A stretch of DNA of 64,000 bases from an uncultured Acidobacteriota bacterium. Lineage in GTDB: Bacteria; Acidobacteriota; Polarisedimenticolia; Polarisedimenticolales; JAIQFR01. How positions within the stretch are numbered: the stretch's first letter is position 1; every line of letters starts with the position of its first letter. The translations under genes were made by a program, and so were the position numbers. The stretch is taken from positions 1-64,000 of the forward strand of contig CALMJU010000098.1 in NCBI GenBank assembly GCA_937864465.1. The letters are read 5' to 3'. Shown piece after piece: positions 44,419 through 55,592 of this stretch. Under the pieces are notes generated by a model. It searched no databases. It was not told the origin of the DNA and saw only the letters and a list, made by a program, of their open reading frames with translations.

Positions 44419-44898
44419 TCAGGCCCCGGAAGACGCCTCGGCCAGCATCTCCTTGACGATCTCCTGCACCCTCTTCCCGTCGGCCGCGCCCTTGACCTTC
44501 GGCATGACGAGCTTCATGACCGCGCCCATTTCCTTCGGCGACCTCGCGCCGGACTCCGCGATCGCCTCGCCCACGATCGCGCGGACCTCCTCCTCGCCGA
44601 GGGGCTTCGGCAAGTACTCCTGCACGATGCGGAGCTCCGACTCCTCCCTCGAGGCAAGATCCTCGCGGCCCGCCTTGCGGAAGGCCTCGATCGAGTCCTT
44701 GCGCTGCTTGGCGTAGGACGCGATCGCCTCGACGATCTCGGGGTCCTCGAGGACGTGGTCCCTCCCCTTGCCCGCCCGCGCCGCGACCTCGGCCTCCTGG
44801 ATCCGTGCCCGGAGCATCCTCAGCACGCCGACGCGGTCCTTGTCGCCGGACTTCATCGCGGTCTTGACGTCCTCGCCGATCCGATCCCTCAGGCTCAT
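44419..44898 (-). CDS. GatB/YqeY domain protein
   Basis: 159 aa, a stand-alone YqeY domain, homologous to the C-terminal tRNA-binding part of GatB. SLRDRIGEDVKTAMKSGDKDRVGVLRMLRARI at the start and EYLPKPLGEEEVRAIVGEAIAESGARSPKEMGAVMKLVMPKVKGAADGKRVQEIVKEML at the end match the family. It is predicted to contact tRNA or assist amidotransferase-like reactions, but the role is unproven. ATG 44898 has GGAGG upstream. It is divergent from the CNT gene over 60 bp that contain the palindrome 44926-44952. Confidence 0.92.
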   Translation of the reverse strand: MSLRDRIGEDVKTAMKSGDKDRVGVLRMLRARIQEAEVAARAGKGRDHVLEDPEIVEAIASYAKQRKDSIEAFRKAGREDLASREESELRIVQEYLPKPLGEEEVRAIVGEAIAESGARSPKEMGAVMKLVMPKVKGAADGKRVQEIVKEMLAEASSGA

Positions 44899-44925
44899 GG
44901 CGGGGTCCTCCGGTTTCGACGGGAC

Positions 44926-44952
44926 GATGATACCCCGAGGGCTGGTATCATC
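44926..44952. promoter_or_regulatory. Symmetric divergent promoter/operator between yqeY and the CNT gene
   Basis: GATGATACC (44926-44934) and GGTATCATC (44944-44952) are a perfect 9-bp inverted repeat with a 9-nt spacer, centred in a 60-bp divergent gap. It embeds TATCAT on each strand (44946-44951 plus, 44927-44932 minus). On the plus strand the hexamer ends 7 nt before the GTG of the transporter and no Shine-Dalgarno intervenes, so that transcript is probably leaderless. On the minus strand yqeY still has a normal leader with GGAGG. Confidence 0.5.
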
Positions 44953-44958
44953 CGGCCC

Positions 44959-46269
44959 GTGAGCTGGCTCAACCTCGGCTCGCTCGGCGGGTGCGTCGCC
45001 CTCGCCTTCCTCGCCTGGGCGGCGGGCGGCTTCCGGCGCCCGGTTCCCTGGAGGACGGTGCGCGGCGCCGCCGTGCTCCTCGCCGCTCTCGGGGCGGCGG
45101 TGTTCTGGCTCCCCCCCGCGCGCACCGTGCTGGAGGCGATCAACGGCATCGTGATCGCCGTGCTGGAGGCCGGGAACGCGGGCGCCGAGTTCGTGTTCGG
45201 CCCGCTGGCGCTGGCTCCGGGACAGACCTCCCCTTCGGGAGACCGCTCGATCGGGTTCGTGTTCGCGGCCCGCGCGCTGCCGGCGGTCATCTTCTTCTCC
45301 GCGCTCATGGCCGCGCTCCATCACCTGCGGGCGATGCACCTCCTGGTCCGCCTGTTCGCGCGGCTGTTCCACCGGACGATGGGGCTGTCGGGAGCCGAGG
45401 CGCTCGCAGGCTCGGCCAACATCTTCGTCGGCGTCGAGACGGCGATGACCGTGCGGCCGTACCTGGCGAAGATGACCCGCTCGGAGCTTCTCACGATGAT
45501 CGGCTGCGGGATGGCGACGACCGCGTCCACGACGCTCGCGATCTACGTCCTGTTCCTGAAGTCGTCGTTCCCGCTGATCGCCGGCCACCTCGTCTCGGCT
45601 TCGGTGCTCGCGATTCCCGCCGCCGTGATGACCTGCAAGCTGGTCCTCCCGGAAGCGGAAAGGCCGGAGTCGCTCGGCGGCGTCCCTCCGCTCGACGAGT
45701 CCTTCCGGGAGCCCAACCTGATGTCGGCGCTCGCGGGCGGGGCCTGGGACGGACTGAAGCTCGCCGCGGGGATCGCGACGCTCCTGATCGCGGTGCTTGG
45801 CCTCGTGGCGCTCCTCGATCTCGCGCTGGCGAAGGGGAGCGCGCCGTTCGCCGGGGCGATCGGAGGGCCGCTGGACCTCCGCCGCGCGCTCGGGTGGCTC
45901 TTCACGCCCCTCGCGTGGCTCCTCGGCCTCGAGCGGACCGACCTGCGCCTCGCGGCGACGATGCTCGGCGAGCGGGCCGTGATGACCGAGGTCGTCGCCT
46001 ACCGGAGCCTCGCCGACCTCGCCGCCCGGGGGGCGATCTCCCCCCGCGGCCTTCTCGTGATGTCGTACGCCCTCTGCGGGTTCGCGCACGCCGCCTCGAT
46101 CGGGATCTTCGTCGGCGGCACGGCCGCTCTCGCGCCGGAGCGGAGGGGCGACCTGGCGGCGGTGGGCCTCAAGGCGCTGGTCGCCGCCACGCTCGCGACG
46201 CTCCTGACCGGCGCCGTCGCCGGGGTCTTCTACCGGGGGCAGGCGGGGATCCTCGGGCTCGCGCCCTGA
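44959..46269 (+). CDS. Concentrative nucleoside transporter (CNT family)
   Basis: Sodium- or proton-coupled nucleoside importer of the inner membrane, 436 aa with about ten helices. The mid-region RALPAVIFFSALMAALHHL, GLSGAEALAGSANIFVGVETAMTVRPYLAKMTRSEL and MATTASTTLAIYV are the nucleoside- and cation-binding motifs of CNT proteins (the two hairpins and the SANIF/GVETA region). The C-terminal SYALCGFAHAASIGIFVGG completes the second binding repeat. GTG 44959 has no Shine-Dalgarno and a TATCAT 7 nt upstream. Which nucleosides are taken up is not predictable. Confidence 0.9.
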   Translation: MSWLNLGSLGGCVALAFLAWAAGGFRRPVPWRTVRGAAVLLAALGAAVFWLPPARTVLEAINGIVIAVLEAGNAGAEFVFGPLALAPGQTSPSGDRSIGFVFAARALPAVIFFSALMAALHHLRAMHLLVRLFARLFHRTMGLSGAEALAGSANIFVGVETAMTVRPYLAKMTRSELLTMIGCGMATTASTTLAIYVLFLKSSFPLIAGHLVSASVLAIPAAVMTCKLVLPEAERPESLGGVPPLDESFREPNLMSALAGGAWDGLKLAAGIATLLIAVLGLVALLDLALAKGSAPFAGAIGGPLDLRRALGWLFTPLAWLLGLERTDLRLAATMLGERAVMTEVVAYRSLADLAARGAISPRGLLVMSYALCGFAHAASIGIFVGGTAALAPERRGDLAAVGLKALVAATLATLLTGAVAGVFYRGQAGILGLAP

Positions 46270-46284
46270 AGAGTGCCCGCGCCG

Positions 46285-47559
46285 TCAGATCGTCGTTCCG
46301 TCGGGAACAACGGAGTTCTTCGGGATCACGACGATCCCGTCGCGGATGACCCAGCCGGGCCCCTCCCCGACCCGGACCTTGTCCTTGTTCACGATGCGGA
46401 CGTGCCGCCCGATGCGGGTGTTCTTGTCGACGATCGTGTCCTGGATCAGCGAGCCCTCCCCGATGCCGAGAGGAGGCGCGCCCGGAGGGCCCTCCGGAGG
46501 GTACGGATCGGCGCCCATCAGGAGCGACCGGCGGACGGTCGCGCGGTGGAGGACCGATCGCACGCCGACGATCGATTCCTCCACGGTCGAGTCCAGGACG
46601 ACGGAGCCCTCGGCCAGGATCGACCGGTTGAACCGGGTCCCGCTCACGCGCGCCCCGGGAAGGAAGCGCGGGTGCGTGAAGAACGGCCAGGCGGGGTCGT
46701 GGAAGTCGAACGGGGGGCTCTCTCGGACGAGGTCCATGTGCGCGTCGTAGAACGAGCCGATCGTCCCGATGTCGCGCCAGTAGCCTTCGAAGACGTGGGC
46801 CTGAACCTTGCGCTCCCGCACGGCCCGCGGGATCACGTCCCGCCCGAAGTCGGCGAGCCGGCCGCCGAGCAGCTCCTGGAGCGCCTGTTTTCGGAAGAGG
46901 TAGATCCCCATGGACGCCAGGTAGGGCCGCCCGGCCGGGATTCCCCTCCGCGCGAGGAGGCCGGCCGGCGCCTCCATGCCCGCCCGCGCGGCGTCGTCCT
47001 CCGGCTTCTCCCGGAACTCGAGGACGCGTCCGTCGGTCCCGACCTTCACCGCCCCGTAGCCGCCGATCTCTCCCGCGCCGCACGGGATCAGCGAGAGCGT
47101 GACGTCGGCACCGGACTCGACGTGCTCGCGAAGGAGCGTCCGGTAGTCCATCCGGTAGAGGTGGTCCCCCGACAGGACGAGCACCAGGTCCCCGCGGCTC
47201 TCCGCCACGATCCGGAGGTTCTGGCGCACGGCGTCCGCGGTCCCCTGGAACCAGGTCTCGTCCTCCGGCGTCTGCTGCGCGGCCAGGATCTGCACGAAGC
47301 CGCGGGAGAACGGGTCGAACTTGTACGTCCGGGCGATGTGCCGGTGGAGCGAGACCGAGTTGAACTGCGTCAGGACGAAGATCCGCTCCATCCCGGAATG
47401 GATGGAGTTGCTGATCGGGACGTCGATGAGCCGGTACTTGCCCGCGATCGGGACCGCCGGCTTGCTCCGGAGCCGGGTCAGGGGGTCGAGACGGGCCCCC
47501 CGGCCCCCTCCCAGGATCACGGTGACGACGTCGCGCTCGAGACCGATCGTTTCGCTCAT
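46285..47559 (-). CDS. glgC: Glucose-1-phosphate adenylyltransferase
   Basis: Makes ADP-glucose for glycogen synthesis, 424 aa. The nucleotide-binding VILGGGRGARLDPLTRLRSKPAVPIAGKYRLIDVPISN, the ILAAQQTPEDETWFQGTADAVRQNL segment, the Asp in LSGDHLYRMDY and the glucose-1-phosphate Lys in VLEFREKP are as in GlgC. The C-terminal half is a left-handed beta helix with hexapeptide-like repeats (SILAEGSVVLDSTVEESIVG). ATG 47559 has CTGGAG upstream. Glycogen synthase and branching enzyme are not in the window; the other glycogen-linked gene is the ParA-CBM48 fusion at 24 kb. Confidence 0.95.
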   Translation of the reverse strand: MSETIGLERDVVTVILGGGRGARLDPLTRLRSKPAVPIAGKYRLIDVPISNSIHSGMERIFVLTQFNSVSLHRHIARTYKFDPFSRGFVQILAAQQTPEDETWFQGTADAVRQNLRIVAESRGDLVLVLSGDHLYRMDYRTLLREHVESGADVTLSLIPCGAGEIGGYGAVKVGTDGRVLEFREKPEDDAARAGMEAPAGLLARRGIPAGRPYLASMGIYLFRKQALQELLGGRLADFGRDVIPRAVRERKVQAHVFEGYWRDIGTIGSFYDAHMDLVRESPPFDFHDPAWPFFTHPRFLPGARVSGTRFNRSILAEGSVVLDSTVEESIVGVRSVLHRATVRRSLLMGADPYPPEGPPGAPPLGIGEGSLIQDTIVDKNTRIGRHVRIVNKDKVRVGEGPGWVIRDGIVVIPKNSVVPDGTTI

Positions 47560-47575
47560 GCGGACTCCAGGGCGG

Positions 47576-48163
47576 TCAGATCCGCATCGCGCCGGTCGAC
47601 AGGCGCTTCCAGCAGCCGGCGCAGTAGCGCTCCCCCTTGCGGTCGACGTCGGCGAGAGAGAGCGTCGCCGCCATCGCGCACGCGGGATCGCCGCAGTCGG
47701 GAAGCCCGCGCAGGCGTCCGACCGCGCGGAGGATCTCCTTGGCGAGCCGTGCACGCTGCTTCCCCGGATCGGCCTTCCTGCGGTAGAACGCCTCGCGCAG
47801 CCGGCGCACCGACACGATGGAGATGCGGCGCGCGGCGTCCGTCTCCGCGAGCACCCAGTCCCTTGCCGGCGCGTACAGGTCGAGGTCCGTGACGAGAACC
47901 GTGAGGGCCGGAGCCGCGGCCGCCGCCGCGCCCCCGACGGTCTTGCGGAGCCCGAGCCTCTGGAGCGCGCCGCGCGCCTCCGCGAGGACGGCCGGGGTCC
48001 CGTACTGCCCGCGCGTCGCGTCCTCGGCCGATTTCGGGTGGGGCAGGGGCTCCCGGACCTCCACGGCCCCGCGGATCACCTTCGAAACCCGCGCCGCTGC
48101 CTCCTCGACCTCCGCCCCGTCCATCTTTCCGACCGGGACGAGCGCTACCCTGAGATCCGGCAC
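47576..48163 (-). CDS. Catalytically degenerate archaemetzincin-like protein
   Basis: 195 aa. The C-terminal part aligns with archaemetzincin (M54): where the family has H-E-x-x-H-x-x-G-x-x-H-C, this protein reads RAVGRLRGLPDC (residues 146-157), so all three zinc His and the catalytic Glu are replaced (R146, A147, R150, D156). The structural cysteines and Met are kept: C157, C162, M164, C181 and C184 (CGDPACAM ... YCAGCWKR). The upstream LTVLVTDLDLYAPARDWVLAETD and RRISIVSVRRLREAFY also fit the AMZ fold. It is probably a non-peptidase. GTG 48163 has GGAGG upstream; the gene lies 16 bp upstream of glgC. Confidence 0.8.
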   Translation of the reverse strand: MPDLRVALVPVGKMDGAEVEEAAARVSKVIRGAVEVREPLPHPKSAEDATRGQYGTPAVLAEARGALQRLGLRKTVGGAAAAAAPALTVLVTDLDLYAPARDWVLAETDAARRISIVSVRRLREAFYRRKADPGKQRARLAKEILRAVGRLRGLPDCGDPACAMAATLSLADVDRKGERYCAGCWKRLSTGAMRI

Positions 48164-48211
48164 GCGGCACCTCCGCCGGAACACTCTACATGGAGCCGCA
48201 TCGAGAAAGAA

Positions 48212-48252
48212 GGGGCCGGCCGGAAGCCCCCGCGGGCGCTCCGGCCGGCCCC
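48212..48252 (-). terminator. Rho-independent-like terminator after citrate synthase
   Basis: Perfect 13-bp inverted repeat (48212-48224 with 48240-48252) with a 15-nt loop that can itself pair. On the minus strand it is followed by TTCTTTCTC, the only T-rich tail among the hairpins in this window. It lies 28 bp after the citrate synthase stop. Confidence 0.7.
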
Positions 48253-48280
48253 TCGGAGCCGTCCTGCCTGTCGCGAGATC

Positions 48281-49609
48281 TCAGCCCTTCTTGATCTCTC
48301 CCTTGATCCATTCGGTCGTGACGCTCTTCGGCCGCTCGATCGGAAGGCCGAGGGCGCGATCCCACACGAGGGACGCGAGAACTCCCATCGCCCGGGAGAC
48401 GCCGAACAGCACGGTGTAGAAGTCGTACTCGGTGACGCCGTAGTGGACGAGGAGCTGCCCGGAGTGCGCGTCCACGTTCGGCCACGGGTTCTTCGCCTTC
48501 CCGTGCTTCATCAGGATGTCCGGGGCCGCGTCGAAGATCATCTTCACGATCCGGAACAGCTCGTCGTTCGGCATGTACTTCTGCGCGAACTGCTGCTGCG
48601 CCGTGTAGCGCGGGTCGGTCTTCCGCAGGACCGCGTGGCCGTATCCGGGGATGACCTGCCCGGAGTTCAGCGTGTCCCACAGGAACTTCTCGAGCTGCTC
48701 CTTGGTCGGGACGCCTCCGCCGAGCTTCGCCTTCACGTCCATGATCCAGCGGAGCACTTCCTGGTTGGCGAGGCCGTGGAGAGGTCCGGCCAGGCCGTTG
48801 ATGCCGGCGGACAGCGAGTAGTACACGTCCGAGAGGGCCGAGCCGACGAGGTGCGTCGTGTGGGCGCTGACGTTCCCGCCCTCGTGGTCGGCGTGGATCG
48901 TCAGGTAGAGCCGCATCAGCTCCTTGAACTCGGGGTTCTCGACCCCCATCATGTGCGCGAGGTTCCCGCCCCAGTCGAGGTTCTTGTCGGCGGGCGGGAT
49001 GTGCTTCCCGCCGTGGTACGAGCGGCGATAGACGTACGCCGCCAGCACAGGGAGCCTGGCAAGGAGGTTCATCGCGTCTTCGAGGGTCGGGTCCCAGTAC
49101 TCGGTCTTCTTCATCCCCTTCTGGTAGGCCTTGACGAAGACCGACTCGTTCTGCATCGCCAGGATGCCCAGCGAGAATTGCGTCATCGGGTGCGTGGTCG
49201 TCGGCATCGCGTCGAGCATCTTCGTGACGTACGGCGGGAGCGTCTCGTGGGCGCGCCAGGCCTTCGAGATCGCGGCCGCGTCGTCGTTCGTCGGGAGCTC
49301 GCCCGTCAGCACGAGGTAGAAGAGCCCCTCCGGCAGCGGCTGCTCCCCGCCCTTCGCCCGCGGCAGCTTCTCCTGCAGCTCGGGAATGCTGTAGCCGCGG
49401 AACCGGATCCCTTCCATCGGATCGAGGGCGGAGGTCTCGGTGACCATGCACTTGACGCCACGGGCGCCGCCGTAGGCCTGCTCGATCGTGACCTCGGAGA
49501 TCTTCTTCTGCCCGTGGTCCTTGATGATCCCCTTCACCTCGTCTCGCATCGCGGCGACCTTGGCGTCCAGTTTCTTCTTCAACGCGGCGACGGACTCGTG
49601 GCAACTCAT
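48281..49609 (-). CDS. Citrate synthase, mitochondrial-like type
   Basis: Condenses oxaloacetate and acetyl-CoA in the TCA cycle, 442 aa. The segments HADHEGGNVSAHTTHLVGSALSDVYYSLSAGINGLAGPLHGLANQEVL (catalytic His in the GPLHG loop) and IPGYGHAVLRKTDPRYTAQQQFA (second His), and the Asp region with FYTVLFGVSRAMGVLASLVWDRALGLPIERPKS, resemble eukaryotic mitochondrial enzymes more than the E. coli GltA type. Such citrate synthases occur in several bacterial phyla. ATG 49609 has GGAGGG upstream. It ends at the T-tailed hairpin 48212-48252. Confidence 0.93.
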   Translation of the reverse strand: MSCHESVAALKKKLDAKVAAMRDEVKGIIKDHGQKKISEVTIEQAYGGARGVKCMVTETSALDPMEGIRFRGYSIPELQEKLPRAKGGEQPLPEGLFYLVLTGELPTNDDAAAISKAWRAHETLPPYVTKMLDAMPTTTHPMTQFSLGILAMQNESVFVKAYQKGMKKTEYWDPTLEDAMNLLARLPVLAAYVYRRSYHGGKHIPPADKNLDWGGNLAHMMGVENPEFKELMRLYLTIHADHEGGNVSAHTTHLVGSALSDVYYSLSAGINGLAGPLHGLANQEVLRWIMDVKAKLGGGVPTKEQLEKFLWDTLNSGQVIPGYGHAVLRKTDPRYTAQQQFAQKYMPNDELFRIVKMIFDAAPDILMKHGKAKNPWPNVDAHSGQLLVHYGVTEYDFYTVLFGVSRAMGVLASLVWDRALGLPIERPKSVTTEWIKGEIKKG

Positions 49610-49742
49610 CGGAACCCTCCTCCACACCCGGTTCGGGCGGAACGTCGCGGAATGACCGGTTTCGACCTTCGTGCCAGGGATTCGCCAGGTTAAGGCGATC
49701 CGGAGGCGAATGTCAAGCGTCCCGTGCGCGGGGGCGTCCCGC

Positions 49743-50969
49743 TCAGAAGGACAGCTGCAGCTGCAGCCGGAATTGCCGGTCCGTGTACTCGTCCTGCGCG
49801 ACGAGGCGCGCGTTGTCGCCGGACACGGCGGAGTTGTTCCGCTCGTACGTGACCTGCCCGGCGTCGGCGAGAAGCTTGTAGCCGTGATCCTTGAAGAACC
49901 AGGTCGCGCCGATCCGCGCCTCGGTCGCCCTGTCCTCGTCCGCGTCGCGGTCCGGGTCGACGACCGCGTACCGGATCGCCACGTCGAGCTTTCGCGGGAC
50001 CGCCAGGACCCCCCCCTGAACGTGGAAACCGTCCGAGTCCCGGTCGGCCGAGGCGGGAGGCGGGTTCTTCCGCTCCTCCGTCATCCGGAAGTACTCGCCC
50101 GTCGCGAAGAAGCGGGCGCTCTTGAAGACGAGCTCCAGGTTGCAGGCGGTCTGGTCGTCGGGGCCCTCGAAGATCGTGACGGAATCCTCCTCCCCCTCCG
50201 GCGTGAACGTGTCCCCCGCCTTCATCTTCTCCCCCGTGCGGAACCCGAGGCCGACGTGGACGACCGGCTTCTCCGGCCCGTCCACCGCCGTCTCGCCCGG
50301 CTTGTACTCGCCCAGGGGATCGGCCCAGATCCGCCCGACGAACATGTGGGAGTCGTCTTCCTGGGAATTCCCCTCGCCGCTTCCGTTGAAGACGCCCAGG
50401 GAGTAGCCGAGGAGCTTCTTCGCGGTCGCGCCGAAGAGCATCACCCCGAGATCGCGCCCCGGCACGAACTGGGTGTTCGTGATCGCCCGGTCCGTGAACT
50501 CCTGCTTCGAGTCGGACGTCAGCTCCTGGACGCTGAACGGGACCTTGAACTGCCCGATGCGCACGGAGAACATCGGGAATTTCTCGACCTCCACGTAGGC
50601 GTCCTTGATCTTGTTGCTGCCGCTCCCGCCCGACGTGCGCCCGAGCTCGTACTCGATCTTGTACCTCAGCCACGGCCTGTACATGCCGCCGCCCATCAGG
50701 ATCCGGACCCTCGGGATGCTGAAGCCGCTCGCCGCTCCGTCCTCTCGAAGGTAGCCTTCCGAGGTCTCGGGATCCGCGTCGTACTGCTCCCTGTCGTCGA
50801 GCGACCAGCGGAACTGGGCGTAGGCGCCGAGCGTCAGGCTGTTGTCGCCGGATCGGAACGTGACCCCTCCCTTCGAGGCATCCACCGTCGTCTCGCCGGA
50901 CGCCGCCGCCGGCAACACGGCGCACATCGCCGCCAGGAGCGCCATGCCCACCTTCCACGCTGCACTCAT
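49743..50969 (-). CDS. OprO/OprP-like outer-membrane porin
   Basis: 408 aa with a signal peptide (AAWKVGMALLAAMCAVLPAAASG). The mature protein is a 16-strand type barrel judging by alternating strands such as GAYAQFRWSLDDR, PRVRILMGGGMYRPWLRYKIEYELG, IGQFKVPFSVQELTSD, and ends LQLQLSF with terminal Phe. The phrase IGQFKVPFSVQELTSDSKQEFTDRAI is characteristic of phosphate-selective porin O/P families. Whether it is selective for phosphate is unknown. ATG 50969 has AGGAGGAG upstream. No pho genes are adjacent. Confidence 0.88.
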   Translation of the reverse strand: MSAAWKVGMALLAAMCAVLPAAASGETTVDASKGGVTFRSGDNSLTLGAYAQFRWSLDDREQYDADPETSEGYLREDGAASGFSIPRVRILMGGGMYRPWLRYKIEYELGRTSGGSGSNKIKDAYVEVEKFPMFSVRIGQFKVPFSVQELTSDSKQEFTDRAITNTQFVPGRDLGVMLFGATAKKLLGYSLGVFNGSGEGNSQEDDSHMFVGRIWADPLGEYKPGETAVDGPEKPVVHVGLGFRTGEKMKAGDTFTPEGEEDSVTIFEGPDDQTACNLELVFKSARFFATGEYFRMTEERKNPPPASADRDSDGFHVQGGVLAVPRKLDVAIRYAVVDPDRDADEDRATEARIGATWFFKDHGYKLLADAGQVTYERNNSAVSGDNARLVAQDEYTDRQFRLQLQLSF

Positions 50970-51059
50970 CTCTCCTCCTTCTCGCCGCCTCCGTCCACAG
51001 GAAAGCATCCGGAACGGTCGCGAACGCGAACGGCGCGTGAGCTCCTCGTGAACCTCGGC

Positions 51060-53891
<2,832 letters not shown>

Positions 53892-53969
53892 GGCCGTCCC
53901 GTCCGAAGACCGGGCATTGTAGATCCGCGGCCTCGGGAGGTCGATCCTCGGGCCCTCCCATGCCGGTGC

Positions 53970-53975
53970 TATTCT
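53970..53975 (+). promoter_or_regulatory. TATTCT -10-like element 7 nt before a GTG start
   Basis: TATTCT ends 7 nt before GTG 53983, with only TGCGCCC between and no Shine-Dalgarno. The spacing equals that of the CNT transporter start at 44959. Confidence 0.45.
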
Positions 53976-53982
53976 TGCGCCC

Positions 53983-54624
53983 GTGACGATCCTGCGAACT
54001 CCGCCGCGGGGGCGGCGCGCTGCCCTCGCCGTCGCCGTCGTCCTCGCCGTCGGGGGGGCGCGGGGCGGGGATCCGGGAGCCCGCTTCGTCCCCGACGGGA
54101 AGGCCCGCGGAGATCGCCCGTCCCGCGAGGGCGTCTACGAGGCCGAGAGGGCCGGCTGCTCGATCGATCTCGTCCTCCTCGGCGACGCGGAGCGGGCCGC
54201 CTTCCTGAAGAGGGCGGGCGTGGCCCGCGACCCGTTCGCCCCCGCTCCGGGATTCCCCTCCGGCTTCGTGGTGTTCCGGGTGCGGGTCGCGAATCGGGGA
54301 AACGGGGATGTCGTCTTCCAGCCGCAGGCCGCCCGGCTCGAGTTCGGGAAGCACGACGTCCGCTCTCCGGTCGCGTGGACCGACGTCGTCGAGGCGTACG
54401 GGGTCCTGGGCGCAGAGCCCCCGCCGGAGTACGTCGCCGCCCGGTCCGCGATCTTCGACGGCGAGGTCGTGCTCCCCCCGGGAGCCCGGGCGGAGGGGCT
54501 CCTCCCGTTCCGGAGGCTTCCGGCCGAGACCAGGCGCTTCCGGGCGGCCGTGGGGGCGACGACGGGAAGCGGCGAGAGCGTCGCGGTCGAGGCGGCGTAC
54601 CGCCGCGCCGACGGCAGGCCGTGA
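53983..54624 (+). CDS. Predicted secreted hypothetical protein, 213 aa
   Basis: A signal peptide ([18 protein letters not shown]) is followed by a mostly beta-rich mature part: [26 protein letters not shown] and [26 protein letters not shown]. This looks like a small Ig-like or DUF4352-type fold, but no family is recognised with confidence. It is probably periplasmic. The start GTG 53983 is taken from the open frame and has a -10-like hexamer directly before it. The gene is followed 10 bp later by folD, probably in the same transcript. Confidence 0.65.
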   Translation: MTILRTPPRGRRAALAVAVVLAVGGARGGDPGARFVPDGKARGDRPSREGVYEAERAGCSIDLVLLGDAERAAFLKRAGVARDPFAPAPGFPSGFVVFRVRVANRGNGDVVFQPQAARLEFGKHDVRSPVAWTDVVEAYGVLGAEPPPEYVAARSAIFDGEVVLPPGARAEGLLPFRRLPAETRRFRAAVGATTGSGESVAVEAAYRRADGRP

Positions 54625-54634
54625 GGAGGAAGGC

Positions 54635-55573
54635 GTGAGCCAGGGCGGAGCCAAGAAGCTCGACGGGAAGGAGACGGCCCGGGAGATCCGCGAGGAGTTG
54701 GCTGCCGGATGCGCCGACCTTCTCGACCGCCACGGGATCGCGCCGGGCTTGAGCGTCGTCCTCGTCGGAGACCATCCCGCCTCCCAGGTCTACGTCCGCG
54801 GCAAGGAGAAGGCGGCGACCGAGACGGGCATGCGATCCGCCGTCGTGCGCATGCCGGCCTCGGCTTCCGAGGAGGAGATCCTGCTCGCGGTCCGGCGGCT
54901 GAACGGCGACCCCGCCGTCCACGGCGTCCTCGTGCAGCTTCCCCTCCCCGAGGGCGTGGACGCGAACCGCGTGCTGGAGGCGATCGACCCGGACAAGGAC
55001 GTCGACGGCTTCCATCCGGTGAACGCCGGGCGCCTCCTGATCGGTCTCCCGGGCTTCGTGCCGTGCACGCCGGCGGGGATCGTCGAGCTCCTCAAGCGCC
55101 ACGGCATCCCGCTCGCAGGGCGCCGCGCGGTCGTCCTCGGGCGGAGCAACATCGTCGGGAAGCCGCTCGCGATCCTCCTGCTCCGCGAGCACTGCACGGT
55201 GACCGTCTGCCACTCCCGCACACGGGACCTCGCGGCCGTGGCGGCGGAGGCGGACATCCTGGTGGCGGCGATCGGCAGGCCCGCGATGGTGACCGGCGAG
55301 TTCGTCCGGCCCGGCGCGGTCGTCGTCGACGTCGGGATCCACACGATCACGGACGAAGCGGAGTGCCGGCGGATCTTCGGCGACGATGCGGACCGGCTCC
55401 GGGCGGTGCGCGAGCGCGGCTCCACCCTCGCGGGCGACGTGCACCCCGTCGAGGCCGGCGCCCGCGCCTCCTGGCTCTCGCCGGTGCCCGGGGGCGTCGG
55501 GCCCCTGACGATCGCCATGCTGCTCAAGAACACGCTCGAGGCGGCGCGTCTGGCCGTCGCCCGGCGCGGATGA
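54635..55573 (+). CDS. folD: Bifunctional methylene-THF dehydrogenase/cyclohydrolase
   Basis: Interconverts methylene-, methenyl- and formyl-THF, 312 aa. PGLSVVLVGDHPASQVYVRGKEKAATETGMRS (with the catalytic Tyr-x-x-x-Lys), VLVQLPLPEGVDANRVLEAIDPDKDVDGFHPVNAGRL, the NADP loop VLGRSNIVGKPLAILLL and PVPGGVGPLTIAMLLKNTLEA are family signatures in order. GTG 54635 has GAGGAGGAAGG upstream. It supplies one-carbon units for ThyX, PurF-pathway and panB reactions encoded elsewhere in this window. Confidence 0.96.
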   Translation: MSQGGAKKLDGKETAREIREELAAGCADLLDRHGIAPGLSVVLVGDHPASQVYVRGKEKAATETGMRSAVVRMPASASEEEILLAVRRLNGDPAVHGVLVQLPLPEGVDANRVLEAIDPDKDVDGFHPVNAGRLLIGLPGFVPCTPAGIVELLKRHGIPLAGRRAVVLGRSNIVGKPLAILLLREHCTVTVCHSRTRDLAAVAAEADILVAAIGRPAMVTGEFVRPGAVVVDVGIHTITDEAECRRIFGDDADRLRAVRERGSTLAGDVHPVEAGARASWLSPVPGGVGPLTIAMLLKNTLEAARLAVARRG

Positions 55574-55592
55574 GCGGCGGGGCGGCGCGCCC

